Part shown: positions 16,302 to 23,141 of the stretch, piece by piece
Position numbering within the stretch: position 1 is the first letter of the stretch
How the letters are laid out: each line of letters opens with the position of its first letter
Assembly: GCA_035763085.1 (NCBI GenBank)
Contig: DASUBV010000240.1
Location: forward strand, 1 to 23,141
From: DASUBV01 sp035763085
GTDB taxonomy: Bacteria; Actinomycetota; Actinomycetes; Streptosporangiales; Streptosporangiaceae
Reading direction: 5' to 3'
DNA: 23,141 bases
Translations under genes and position numbers: made by a program
The notes under the pieces: generated by a model
The model's database searches: none
What the model was told of the DNA's origin: nothing
What the model saw: only the letters and a program-made list of their open reading frames with translations

Positions 16302-17384
16302 TCACGACGAGCCGATCTTGCTGAGCTGAGCCCTGGCCTTCTGGTCGATGCTGGCGGGCAGCGGCGCGTAGTTCAGGCGGGGCAGCAGCTTCTGGCCCGG
16401 CCCGAGCAGGTAGCCGAGGTAGGCCTTGAGCATCCTGGCGTTGCCCTGGCTCGGCTGAGCCTGGGTGACCAGGCTCCACGACTGGTAGGTGATCGGGTAG
16501 GAGCTGGCGCCGGACGCCCAGATCGCACTGAACGTCAGGTTCGGCGCGACGGTCGCCTGGCTGGCGGCGGCCGAGGCGGACTTCGTCGTGGGCGCGATGT
16601 AGTGGCCGGCCTTGTTCCTGACCGAGGCGAAGGTCAGCCCGGCGGCCCGGGCGTCGGCGTAGTCCACGTACCCGATAGCCCCGGGGGTCGACTTGACGAT
16701 CTGTGCCACCCCGCCGTTGCCGTTGCCGCCCCGGCTCGTGGCGGGCCAGTTGATGGTCGAGTCACTGCCGAGCTTCCACGCGCCCGGCGCCGCCTCGGTG
16801 AGGAACTGCGAGAAGTTGGCGGTGGTGCCTGAGGAGTCCGAGCGGCGCGCGATGGTGACCGAGGTGGCGGGCAGGCTCGTACCGGGGTTAACCGAGGTGA
16901 TGGCCGGGTCGTTCCACGCCTTGATCCTGCCCTGGAAGATGTCCGCGATGACCGGCGCCGTCAGCTTCAGGTTCGTGACCCCGGACACGTTGTAAGACAC
17001 CGTGATCGGGCCGATCACGACCGGGAAGTACAGCACCGTCTTGCCCTTGAAGCCCGGCTTCTCCGCGGGAGGGACCGGCGAGTCCGAGCCGGCGAAGTTG
17101 ACGGTCCCCGCCGCGAGATCCGTGCGGCCCTTGCCGGAGCCGCCGCCGCCGTAGTTGACGGTCATGCCGGGCTGGACCGACTTGAAGCCCTGGATGGCTG
17201 CTTGCTGGAAGGGCACCTGGAACGTCGACCCGCTCGCGTTGAGCGTGCCAGCCAGGCTGGAGCCGCCGCTGCCGGACCCGCTGCCGCTGCTGTTGCTGTC
17301 CGTGCCGCACGCGGCGAGGATCAGGGCCGTCGCGCCGATGGCGGCCCCCGCTGCCGTGAATCGCCGGACGCGAAAACCTCGCAT
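16302..17384 (-). CDS. pstS: phosphate-binding lipoprotein PstS
   Basis: A 360-residue periplasmic-type binding protein anchored outside the membrane. It has a lipoprotein signal: basic MRGFRVRR, hydrophobic stretch, lipobox LAAC with Cys26, then a Ser/Gly linker (28-44). The mature part begins LNASGSTFQVPFQQA, the canonical PstS phosphate-binding strand, followed by VNYGGGGSGKGRTDL (the GSGxG loop), FAGSDSPV and IARRSDSSGTTANFSQFL, all phosphate-contacting elements. The ATG at 17384 has a GGGGGGA site six bases upstream. It is first in pstSCAB and controlled by the PHO box at 17496-17528. Confidence 0.96.
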   Translation of the reverse strand: MRGFRVRRFTAAGAAIGATALILAACGTDSNSSGSGSGSGGSSLAGTLNASGSTFQVPFQQAAIQGFKSVQPGMTVNYGGGGSGKGRTDLAAGTVNFAGSDSPVPPAEKPGFKGKTVLYFPVVIGPITVSYNVSGVTNLKLTAPVIADIFQGRIKAWNDPAITSVNPGTSLPATSVTIARRSDSSGTTANFSQFLTEAAPGAWKLGSDSTINWPATSRGGNGNGGVAQIVKSTPGAIGYVDYADARAAGLTFASVRNKAGHYIAPTTKSASAAASQATVAPNLTFSAIWASGASSYPITYQSWSLVTQAQPSQGNARMLKAYLGYLLGPGQKLLPRLNYAPLPASIDQKARAQLSKIGSS

Positions 17385-17463
17385 GTCAGTCCCCCCGTCT
17401 GCGGCCGTGAGGACCCCTCCCCCGGGGCACGGTCAGCAGGCGTATCGAGCTTCCCCACGACGA

Positions 17464-17469
17464 GTCTTA
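17464..17469 (-). promoter_or_regulatory. possible -10 box of pstS
   Basis: TAAGAC on the minus strand, 26 bases downstream of the PHO box and about 80 bases before the pstS ATG. The matching -35 position (AACTCC) is poor, as expected for an activator-dependent promoter. Confidence 0.3.
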
Positions 17470-17495
17470 CGTGCCGCTGACGGGCAGGAGTTAAT

Positions 17496-17528
17496 GCTCG
17501 TGGGACAGAGGATGAACATCAGATGTAC
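17496..17528 (-). promoter_or_regulatory. PHO box (PhoP binding site) of pstSCAB
   Basis: On the minus strand three consecutive 11-base units read GTACATCTGAT, GTTCATCCTCT and GTCCCACGAGC. The first two match the Streptomyces PHO-box direct repeat (GTTCATC or GTTCACC plus four free bases); the third is degenerate. The site lies about 110 bases upstream of the pstS start, the expected place for activation by phosphorylated PhoP at low phosphate. Confidence 0.75.
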
Positions 17529-17765
17529 GAAACGCGATCGCTTGGTGACCAAGTGCGGCCGGGCGGCGGCTTGCACACCTATCTCCTGCTTCCTGCTGGC
17601 GGGCCAGCGCCGTCGTCTCCGGCCGCTGGCGGCCGTGCTGCTACCGTCAGGAACTGTGATTGTCAGATCACGCTCAGTGCGGTACCTGGCTCCGGTGTCC
17701 AGCGCGGAGGCTACGGCGGTGCCGGCACCAGTCCCTGCCGCCGGGCCCCGCGGGGCGACCTGATC

Positions 17766-18653
17766 ATGCCGGGGACCCGTTCCGCAGCTCACGTTCTCGC
17801 CGACCGGCTGGCCGTGGCACTGGTCCGGCACGAGCCTGGCTGGCGACTGCCCCGGCAGAGCGTGCTGGCCCGGCGCTATGACGTCAGTCCCGCGCAGATC
17901 GACGCGGCGATCTCCGAGCTGATCGGCCGCCACCTGCTCCGGCGGCTGCCCGACGGGAAGGTCCACCGGGTCAGTGCCGCCGAGTACCTGATCTCGCTGA
18001 ACGGCGTCCCCGGCCTGCGCTCGCACATCGACCCGATGGCCGGCGAGCTGACCTGCCGGAGTCGGCGGACGGCCTGGCGCCGGGTGCCCGGGGACGTCGG
18101 GAGCGCGCTGCAGCTGGACCCGGACGAGCAGGTGTGTGTCGTGCACGCGGTCTGGGCAGCCGCCGGGGAGGCCGCTGCGTCCGCCATCACCTACGTGCCG
18201 GCCGGGCGGGCGGGCAGACTCGCGGACGCGGAGCTGGCCCGGGCAGGCTGGAGCGACCTGGCATCCGCGGGCGAGCCCGTCGCGGTGCACGTGGAAATGC
18301 AGCCGCCGCCTCCCTCGGTCGCCCGGATCCTGCGGTTGTCAGCCGGGCAGCCCGCGGCACTGGTGACCGTCCGGTTCGATGATCCGGCCACTGGCCGGCC
18401 AGCCGCGCTGACACTCGCCGCGCTGCGGCCCGAGCTGTTCCGGATCGTCATCCATACCGCGGAGCTGCCGCTGCCTGGTGGTGACGAGCGCGGCCTGCCC
18501 GGCGCCTGGGCGGCCGCGGACTGGGGATCGTTACCACAGGTGCGTCCTGGTGAGGGCAGCCTGCTTCCGGGCCCGAGACAGCCGCCGGCCCGAGCACCGC
18601 GACGCTCAGGAGGCTTCGACCATGCCCGAGCAACGACAGCAGTTCCAGCGTGA
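17766..18653 (+). CDS. GntR family transcriptional regulator with UTRA-like domain
   Basis: A 295-residue regulator from the ATG at 17766. Residues ~6-75 are a winged helix of GntR type: AHVLADRLAVALVRHEPGWRLP, then the recognition helix region ARRYDVSPAQIDAAISEL, and wing GRHLLRRLPDGKVHRV. Residues ~95-235 look like a UTRA/chorismate-lyase-fold effector domain (LDPDEQVCVVHAVW, ITYVPAGRAG, PPPSVARILRLSAGQPAALVTVRF). The last ~55 residues are Gly/Pro-rich. The ligand is unknown. Its 3' end overlaps phoU by 32 bases in another frame, so the two are likely co-transcribed, which ties it to phosphate control. The start has only a weak upstream GGGGCGA; the frame is open to 17523, leaving some doubt. 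Confidence 0.75.
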   Translation: MPGTRSAAHVLADRLAVALVRHEPGWRLPRQSVLARRYDVSPAQIDAAISELIGRHLLRRLPDGKVHRVSAAEYLISLNGVPGLRSHIDPMAGELTCRSRRTAWRRVPGDVGSALQLDPDEQVCVVHAVWAAAGEAAASAITYVPAGRAGRLADAELARAGWSDLASAGEPVAVHVEMQPPPPSVARILRLSAGQPAALVTVRFDDPATGRPAALTLAALRPELFRIVIHTAELPLPGGDERGLPGAWAAADWGSLPQVRPGEGSLLPGPRQPPARAPRRSGGFDHARATTAVPA

Positions 18654-19266
18654 GCTGGACGGCATCGAGGCCAAGGTCATCGAGCTGTTCGCCATGGTCG
18701 CCGAGGACCTCGGCGAGGCAACCCGGGCCCTGCTGGCCGGCAACAGCCAGGTGGCCGCGCTGCTGGCCGAACGCGACCAGGTCATCGATGCCCTGGACCG
18801 GGCGATCGAGCAGCTGGCCAGCCGGGAGATCGCCTTGCAGGCGCCCGTCGCCTCGGACCTGCGCTTCCTGCTCTCAGTGCTCCGGCTGATGCCCGAGCTC
18901 GAGCGCTCCCACCATCTCGTGCTGCACATCGCGAGCCGGGCCGGCCATATCCCGAGTGCGGACCTCACGCCGCGCTGCCGGGCGCTCGTCGAGCAGATGG
19001 GGAACCTCGCCTCCGCCATGTGGCGGGAGGCCGCGGACGCCTGGTACCAGCGCGCCCCCTCGGCCGTGATCGCGCTCGGCAGGCGTGATGGCGAGATGGA
19101 CGAGCTGCACGCCAGCCTGATCGCCGAGCTTGCCGCCGGGCAGATGACGCTCCCGGTGACGATGGACATGACGCTGGTGGCCCGCTTCTACGAGCGCCTC
19201 GGCGACCGCGCCGTCAACGTCGCCCGGCGCGTCGTCTCGCTGGCCGGATCCCAGTCCCCGCAGTAG
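18622..19266 (+). CDS. phoU: phosphate transport regulator PhoU
   Basis: A 214-residue helical cytoplasmic protein that restrains phosphate uptake and PhoR/PhoP signalling by contacting the Pst transporter. Two PhoU repeats are visible: first, LFAMVAEDLGEATRALLAGN with AERDQVIDALDRAIEQLA and the family pattern APVASDLRFLLSVLRLMPELERSHHL; second, MWREAADAWYQRAPSAVIALGRRDGEMDELH with VARFYERLGDRAVNVARRV. The acidic clusters (RDQVID, RDGEMDELH) are the usual metal-binding sites. The ATG at 18622 has AGGAGG eight bases upstream. It lies divergent from pstSCAB and behind a GntR regulator rather than directly in the pst operon. Confidence 0.95.
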   Translation: MPEQRQQFQRELDGIEAKVIELFAMVAEDLGEATRALLAGNSQVAALLAERDQVIDALDRAIEQLASREIALQAPVASDLRFLLSVLRLMPELERSHHLVLHIASRAGHIPSADLTPRCRALVEQMGNLASAMWREAADAWYQRAPSAVIALGRRDGEMDELHASLIAELAAGQMTLPVTMDMTLVARFYERLGDRAVNVARRVVSLAGSQSPQ

Positions 19267-19291
19267 GCGCGCAGCGCGGAGCCGGTCACCT

Positions 19292-19312
19292 GGCCGCCGG
19301 TCACGGGCGGCC
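19292..19312 (+). terminator. hairpin downstream of phoU
   Basis: Perfect 7-bp stem GGCCGCC/GGCGGCC with a 7-base loop, 25 bases after the phoU stop and before the glc control region. No T tract. Confidence 0.5.
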
Positions 19313-19358
19313 GGCGACCGTCCCGATAGGACGGGGTTGCCGCCCTCTGGGTGACTAG

Positions 19359-19378
19359 CTGTCCACATAGCGGGACAG
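19359..19378. promoter_or_regulatory. operator-like palindrome upstream of glcDEF, copy B
   Basis: CTGTCCACATAGCGGGACAG: perfect 6-bp arms CTGTCC/GGACAG around 8 bases, preceded by ACTAG at 19354-19358. It lies 101 bases before glcD. Its near-twin is copy A at 13443-13462. Length and CATAgCG-type centre recall sites of IclR-family regulators in actinobacteria; that assignment is inference. Confidence 0.65.
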
Positions 19379-19479
19379 GACCCGCTCCGGCCGGGCCCGC
19401 GCTGGCGTCGCGGACGCCCGCGAGGGATCCTGAAGGCAGGGACCCGGCGGCGGCTCGGGACCCGTCGGGAGGCGACACG

Positions 19480-20982
19480 ATGAAGGACACGGCGAGCACC
19501 GCCGCGACCAGCCCGGACGGGCGGGCCGGGCTGGGGCCGCTGGCCGGGCGGCTCAGCCAGGTCTGCGGGCCGCAGAACGTCATCACCGATCCCCTGGAGC
19601 TGGCCACCTACGAGTGCGACGGCCTGACCGCGCACCGGTGCAGCCCCGGCCTGGTGGTGCTGCCGGGCTCGGCGCAGGAGGTCGCGCAGGTGGTGGCCGC
19701 GTGCGCGGCGGCCCGGATCCCGTTCATCGCCCGCGGCAGCGGCACCGGCCTGTCCGGCGGGGCGCTGCCCCGCGCCGACGGTGTGCTGATCGTCATGTCC
19801 AAGATGCGCCGGGTGCTGGAGATCGACCCGGTCAGCCGGCGGGCCATCGTGGAGCCCGGCGTCACCAACATCGCCGTCAGCAAGGCCGCTGAGCCCTACG
19901 GCCTGTTCTACGCCCCCGACCCGTCCAGCCAGGTCATCTGCTCCGTCGGCGGGAACGTCGCGGAGAACTCCGGCGGGGCGCACTGCCTCAAGCACGGCTT
20001 CACCGTGCACCATGTCACCGGGCTGGAGATCGTCACTCCGCAGGGCGAGCTGACCTGGCTCGGCGACGGCACCGGAGCGGCGTCCGGCTACGACCTGGTC
20101 GGCGCGTTCACCGGGTCCGAGGGCACGCTCGGCATCGTCACCAAGATCATCGTCAAGCTCACGCCGATTCCCGAGGCGGTGACCACCCTGCTGGCCGCCT
20201 TCCTCACCATGGGCGAAGGCGGAGCCGCGGTGTCGGCGATCATCGGCTCCGGCATCCTGCCCGGCGCCATCGAGATGATGGACGCGCTGGCCATCGAGGC
20301 CGCCGAGGCGGCGGTCGCGTGCCGCTACCCCGAGGGCGCCGGCGCCGTGCTGGTCGTGGAGCTCGACGGGCCCGCGGGCGACGTGGCACGGGAGACGGAG
20401 GCGGTCCGGGCGCTGTGCACCCAGGCCGGGGCCTACGAGATCCGCGCCGCGCACGATGCCGCCGAGCGGGCCGCCATCTGGAAGGGCCGCAAGTCGGCGT
20501 TCGCGGCGGTCGGCCGGATCAGCACCGCCTACATCGTGCAGGACGGCGTGGTGCCGCGCACGGCGCTGCCGGCCGTCCTGGACGCGATCAGCAAGCTGTC
20601 GGCCGAGACGGGCATCCGGGTGGCCAACGTGTTCCACGCCGGCGACGGCAACCTGCATCCCCTGGTGCTGTTCCCCGACGGCGACCCCGCCGCGGCGCGG
20701 GCCGCCGAGGAGGTGTCCGGCGCGATCCTGGACCTGTGCATCGACAACGGCGGGTCGATCACCGGCGAGCACGGCGTCGGCGTCGACAAGTCCCGCTACA
20801 TGCCCAGGATGTTCGGCGCCGATGACCTGGACACCATGCAGTTGGTGCGCTGCGCGTTCGACCCGGCCGGGCTGTGCAACCCCGGCAAGATCTTCCCCAC
20901 GCCGCGGCTGTGCGGCGAGGTGCCCGGCGTCCGCCGGGCTCCGCACCCCCTTGTCGCCTCCGGCCAGCTGGAGCAGTACTGA
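19480..20982 (+). CDS. glcD: glycolate oxidase FAD-binding subunit GlcD
   Basis: A 500-residue flavoprotein, the catalytic subunit that oxidises glycolate to glyoxylate (family also includes D-lactate dehydrogenases). The FAD-binding type 4 (PCMH) domain shows PFIARGSGTGLSGGALP at 81-97, VEPGVTN at 124-130 and the GGNVAENSGGAHCLKHG loop at 157-173, then GSEGTLGIVT near 212-221. The C-terminal FAD-linked oxidase domain carries VFHAGDGNLHP at 384-394 (catalytic/metal His) and SITGEHGVG at 426-434. The ATG at 19480 has GGGAGG seven bases upstream. The gene heads an operon with glcE and glcF; together these three subunits define glycolate oxidase and favour that call over a lone lactate dehydrogenase. 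Confidence 0.93.
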   Translation: MKDTASTAATSPDGRAGLGPLAGRLSQVCGPQNVITDPLELATYECDGLTAHRCSPGLVVLPGSAQEVAQVVAACAAARIPFIARGSGTGLSGGALPRADGVLIVMSKMRRVLEIDPVSRRAIVEPGVTNIAVSKAAEPYGLFYAPDPSSQVICSVGGNVAENSGGAHCLKHGFTVHHVTGLEIVTPQGELTWLGDGTGAASGYDLVGAFTGSEGTLGIVTKIIVKLTPIPEAVTTLLAAFLTMGEGGAAVSAIIGSGILPGAIEMMDALAIEAAEAAVACRYPEGAGAVLVVELDGPAGDVARETEAVRALCTQAGAYEIRAAHDAAERAAIWKGRKSAFAAVGRISTAYIVQDGVVPRTALPAVLDAISKLSAETGIRVANVFHAGDGNLHPLVLFPDGDPAAARAAEEVSGAILDLCIDNGGSITGEHGVGVDKSRYMPRMFGADDLDTMQLVRCAFDPAGLCNPGKIFPTPRLCGEVPGVRRAPHPLVASGQLEQY

Positions 20983-20983
20983 G

Positions 20984-21046
20984 ATGCGCATACCCGATAG
21001 CAGTAACGGGATGACCGCCGCCGGCCAGTCCGGCCCGCTGACGTGA
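20984..21046 (+). CDS. 20-residue mini-ORF bridging glcD and glcE
   Basis: Starts at an ATG one base after the glcD stop (TGAGATG) and reads MRIPDSSNGMTAAGQSGPLT. Its TGA stop overlaps the GTG start of glcE (GTGA). GGAG of the glcD end lies about 11 bases before the ATG. glcE has no ribosome site of its own, so translating this short frame may hand ribosomes on to glcE. It may have no role as a peptide, or be chance. Confidence 0.3.
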   Translation: MRIPDSSNGMTAAGQSGPLT

Positions 21047-22695
21047 TCCCCGCGCAGCTCACCGGAGCCTGCCCGGAGGTCAGGCCGGCGACCGAGGCCG
21101 ACGCCGTCGGGGGCGTGCGGCCGCAGTTCGTGGCCGAGCCGGCCTCGACCGAGGAGGCCGGCGCGCTGCTGCGCGCCGCAGCCGGCCTGGGCCTGGCCGT
21201 CGTGCCACGCGGCGGCGGCACCCGGCTGGACTGGGGCGTGCCGCCCCGCCGGTGCGACCTGGTCGTGGACACCCGGCGGCTGAACCGGGTGCTGGAGCAC
21301 GCGGCCGGGGACCTGGTCGCCCGGGTGCAGGCAGGAGTCCCGCTGGACCGGCTGAGCCAGGTCCTGGGCAGCGCCGGCCAGCGGCTGGCGGTGGACGCGC
21401 CGGCTGCCCGCGCCCCCGGCAGCTCAGGCGCCCCGGGCGATCCTGGTCCGTCCGGCAACTCAAGCGCCCCGGGCAGCTCAAGCACCCCGCAAGCCACTCA
21501 GGCCACCGACATCCCCGCCCGCCCCGGGCGTCCGGGCACCGTGGGCGGGCTCATCGCGACCGGGGTGGCCGGCCCGCTGCGGCTGCGCTTCGGCAGCCCG
21601 CGCGACCTGCTGATCGGCATCACGCTGATCCGGGCCGACGGGACCATCGCGCGAGCCGGCGGCAAGGTCGTCAAGAACGTGGCCGGCTACGACATCGGCA
21701 AGCTGCTGGCCGGCTCCTACGGGACGCTCGGCCTGATCACCGAGGCCACCTTCCGCCTGCATCCCCGCCCGCCGGCCGCCGCTTACGTCAGCCTGGCCTG
21801 CCCGCCGGGCGCCGCCGGCCAGGCGGCCAGCGCGCTGCTCACGGCGGCCAACTCCAGGCTGGCCCCGGTGGCCGCCGAGCTCGACTGGCCCGGCCAAGAC
21901 GCCCCGGTCACCATCGCCGTGGCCCTGGAGGGCGACGCCGATGGCGTGGCCGAGCGCGCCGCCCTCATGCACGACCTGCTGGCCGGCGCCATGAACGGAC
22001 GGGCGGCAGGCAACGGGGGCCGCGCCGGCCGGCCTGCCGCCGCCCCGGCAGCGATGGTGACACCGGACGCCGGCGCACCAGGCGCCGGCTCACCTGACGA
22101 GAGCACACCCGGCGCCGGCGGTCCCGACGTGAGCACCGAGCCGCCGCCGTGGTGGGGGCACGGCCCGGCGGCCGAGAGCGAGGGGACTGTCCTGCGGATC
22201 GCCTTCTGGGCCGGTCAGCTGGCGGCCGTGCTGACGGCGATCCGGGCGGCTGCCGCGGAGACGGGACTGGAGCCGGCAGTCGGCGGCTCAGCTGCCGCCG
22301 GGGTGCTGCACGCGTCGCTGCCGGACGCTGCGCCCGCTGACGCCGTGGCCCGCTTCGTCACCCGGCTCCGCGCCGCACTCGCCAGCGGCCCGCCCGCCTC
22401 AGCCAGTCCGCCGGCCCCGGCGGGCCCGCCCGCCTCGGCTACTCCGCCGGGCCCCGCCGGCCAGCCCGCGGCACCGGTTCCGCCAGGCACACCGGCTCCG
22501 GGCGGCTCCGTGCCCCCCGGCACAGCCGGCCCGCCCGCGCGGGGCAGTGTCGTGGTGCTGACTGCGCCACAGCAGGTCCAGGAGGCGGTGGACATGTGGG
22601 GGCCCGCTCCCGCGGTGGAGCTCATGCGCGCCGTCAAGGACCAGTTCGACCCGGAGCACCGGATGTCACCAGGCCGGTTCGTAGGAGGAATCTGA
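21043..22695 (+). CDS. glcE: glycolate oxidase FAD-binding subunit GlcE, with low-complexity insertions
   Basis: A 550-residue protein against about 350 in E. coli. GlcE is the second FAD-binding subunit of glycolate oxidase. Family elements: LAVVPRGGGTRLDWG at 51-65, VDTRRLNRVLEH at 75-86, GTVGGLIATGVAGPLRLRFGSPRDLLIG at 165-192, GGKVVKNVAGYDIGKLLAGSYGTLGLITE at 206-234, and the C-terminal VKDQFDPEHRMSPGRFVGG. Three Gly/Pro/Ser/Ala-rich insertions explain the size: residues ~121-163, ~317-368 and ~448-500. The first splits the FAD domain just before TVGGL. The GTG at 21043 has no ribosome site; the preceding mini-ORF ends on it, implying re-initiation. Confidence 0.9.
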   Translation: MIPAQLTGACPEVRPATEADAVGGVRPQFVAEPASTEEAGALLRAAAGLGLAVVPRGGGTRLDWGVPPRRCDLVVDTRRLNRVLEHAAGDLVARVQAGVPLDRLSQVLGSAGQRLAVDAPAARAPGSSGAPGDPGPSGNSSAPGSSSTPQATQATDIPARPGRPGTVGGLIATGVAGPLRLRFGSPRDLLIGITLIRADGTIARAGGKVVKNVAGYDIGKLLAGSYGTLGLITEATFRLHPRPPAAAYVSLACPPGAAGQAASALLTAANSRLAPVAAELDWPGQDAPVTIAVALEGDADGVAERAALMHDLLAGAMNGRAAGNGGRAGRPAAAPAAMVTPDAGAPGAGSPDESTPGAGGPDVSTEPPPWWGHGPAAESEGTVLRIAFWAGQLAAVLTAIRAAAAETGLEPAVGGSAAAGVLHASLPDAAPADAVARFVTRLRAALASGPPASASPPAPAGPPASATPPGPAGQPAAPVPPGTPAPGGSVPPGTAGPPARGSVVVLTAPQQVQEAVDMWGPAPAVELMRAVKDQFDPEHRMSPGRFVGGI

Positions 22696-22696
22696 G

Positions 22697-23141
22697 TTGA
22701 GTGACCGCGAGCTCGATCCCGACGGCGAGCTGCGCCAGCTGGCCGGGGACTGCGTGCACTGCGGCTTCTGCCTGCCGGTCTGCCCAACCTACCAGCTGTG
22801 GGGCGAGGAGATGGACTCCCCGCGCGGCCGGATCCACCTGATCACCCAGATCCTGGACGGAGCCGAAGGCACCGAGGCCGCCGCGACGCACCTGGACCGG
22901 TGCCTGGGCTGCATGGCATGCGTGCCGGCCTGCCCGTCCGGCGTGCGATACGACCGGCTGATCGAGGCGGCCCGCGAGTGGGCCGAGGAGCCCCTGGCCG
23001 GCCGTCCGGCCACGCCGGGCGCCCGGGACGCCGCGGCCGCTGGGGCGCCTGCGGCACCAGGCCCGGCGGGACACGAGCGCAGCGCCGGGCCGGTGCTGCC
23101 GCCGCGGTCGCTGCGGGAGCGGGCGGTCCGGCGGGTCATCT
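22697..23141 (+). CDS. glcF: glycolate oxidase iron-sulfur subunit GlcF, partial (C-terminus beyond window)
   Basis: The first 148 residues of GlcF, which carries electrons from GlcD/GlcE to the membrane quinone pool. Two 4Fe-4S motifs are intact: CVHCGFCLPVCP (Cys19, 22, 25, 29) and CLGCMACVPACP (Cys69, 72, 75, 79), with MDSPRGRIHLI between them as in GlcF. The start is a TTG at 22697, with AGGAGGA at 22683-22689 and only one base after the glcE stop. After residue ~98 an Ala/Pro/Gly-rich stretch of about 40 residues interrupts the family sequence, similar in style to the glcE insertions. Confidence 0.92.
   Translation, partial: MSDRELDPDGELRQLAGDCVHCGFCLPVCPTYQLWGEEMDSPRGRIHLITQILDGAEGTEAAATHLDRCLGCMACVPACPSGVRYDRLIEAAREWAEEPLAGRPATPGARDAAAAGAPAAPGPAGHERSAGPVLPPRSLRERAVRRVI

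Larger units (their letters stand above)
17385..17765. other. divergent intergenic region between pstS and the GntR regulator
   Basis: About 380 bases. It holds the PHO box (17496-17528) and a possible pstS -10 box. The right half, 17530-17765, contains no clear promoter; the regulator's frame is open through it back to 17523 but shows no homology there. A 6-base site TTGTCAG-like near 17661 is not convincing. Confidence 0.5.

Noticed and set aside
17523..17765. Longer N-terminus of the GntR regulator from an ATG at 17523
   Set aside because: It would start inside the PHO box, and its first 81 residues show no resemblance to the family; the winged helix begins right after the ATG at 17766.
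18874..21300. Long minus-strand open frame of 808 codons
   Set aside because: It lies opposite phoU, glcD and glcE, which have family motifs and strong ribosome sites. The translation is Gly/Arg/Asp/His-rich without any domain; it is a by-product of high GC.

Overview
The window comes from a very GC-rich bacterium, almost certainly an actinomycete. The GC is high at third codon positions, GTG and TTG starts are common, the LepA, S20 and HflX proteins are of actinobacterial type, a Streptomyces-style PHO box precedes pstS, and there is a DUF1707/DUF4190 protein. The genus cannot be fixed from the sequence alone. The first ~700 bases differ: they are clearly less GC-rich and carry the start of a ferredoxin-NADP reductase-like gene in another codon style. 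This is either recent transfer or an assembly join.

Layout. 1-546 (-): partial ferredoxin-NADP reductase-like gene. ~550-1294: no supported gene. 1295-1903 (+): small DUF1707/DUF4190 membrane protein. 2019-8113: a conserved housekeeping block with lepA (-), rpsT (+), holA (-), then a degV-hutI-like pair (-). The comEA/comEC genes that I recall between degV and holA in many actinomycetes are absent. 8726-10273 (-): hflX, ending in a 13-bp perfect hairpin and followed by GC-rich tandem repeats. 10591-12195 (+): malate synthase (aceB). 12377-13144 (+): an endonuclease/exonuclease/phosphatase-fold protein. 13163-13429 (-): what looks like an N-terminal remnant of a membrane transporter. 13529-17384 (-): the phosphate importer operon pstS-pstC-pstA-pstB. 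17766-19266 (+): a GntR/UTRA regulator overlapping phoU. 19480-23141 (+): glcD-glcE-glcF, subunits of glycolate oxidase, with glcF cut by the window end.

Two physiological modules stand out. One is phosphate: pstSCAB and phoU diverge from a shared region with a tandem 11-bp PHO box, and an extra GntR/UTRA regulator is inserted ahead of phoU. The other is C2 metabolism: GlcDEF oxidises glycolate to glyoxylate, and AceB condenses glyoxylate with acetyl-CoA to malate. A palindromic 20-bp element with conserved spacer and flank lies upstream of glcD, and a near-identical copy lies directly upstream of the transporter remnant 6 kb away. This points to a common transcription factor, possibly of a small-acid regulon, and is the best candidate here for something undescribed.

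Start codons were re-chosen from ribosome binding sites and family N-termini for lepA, rpsT, aceB, the EEP protein, the GntR regulator, phoU, glcD and glcF. All function calls rest on motif and family recognition by eye; no database search was run.
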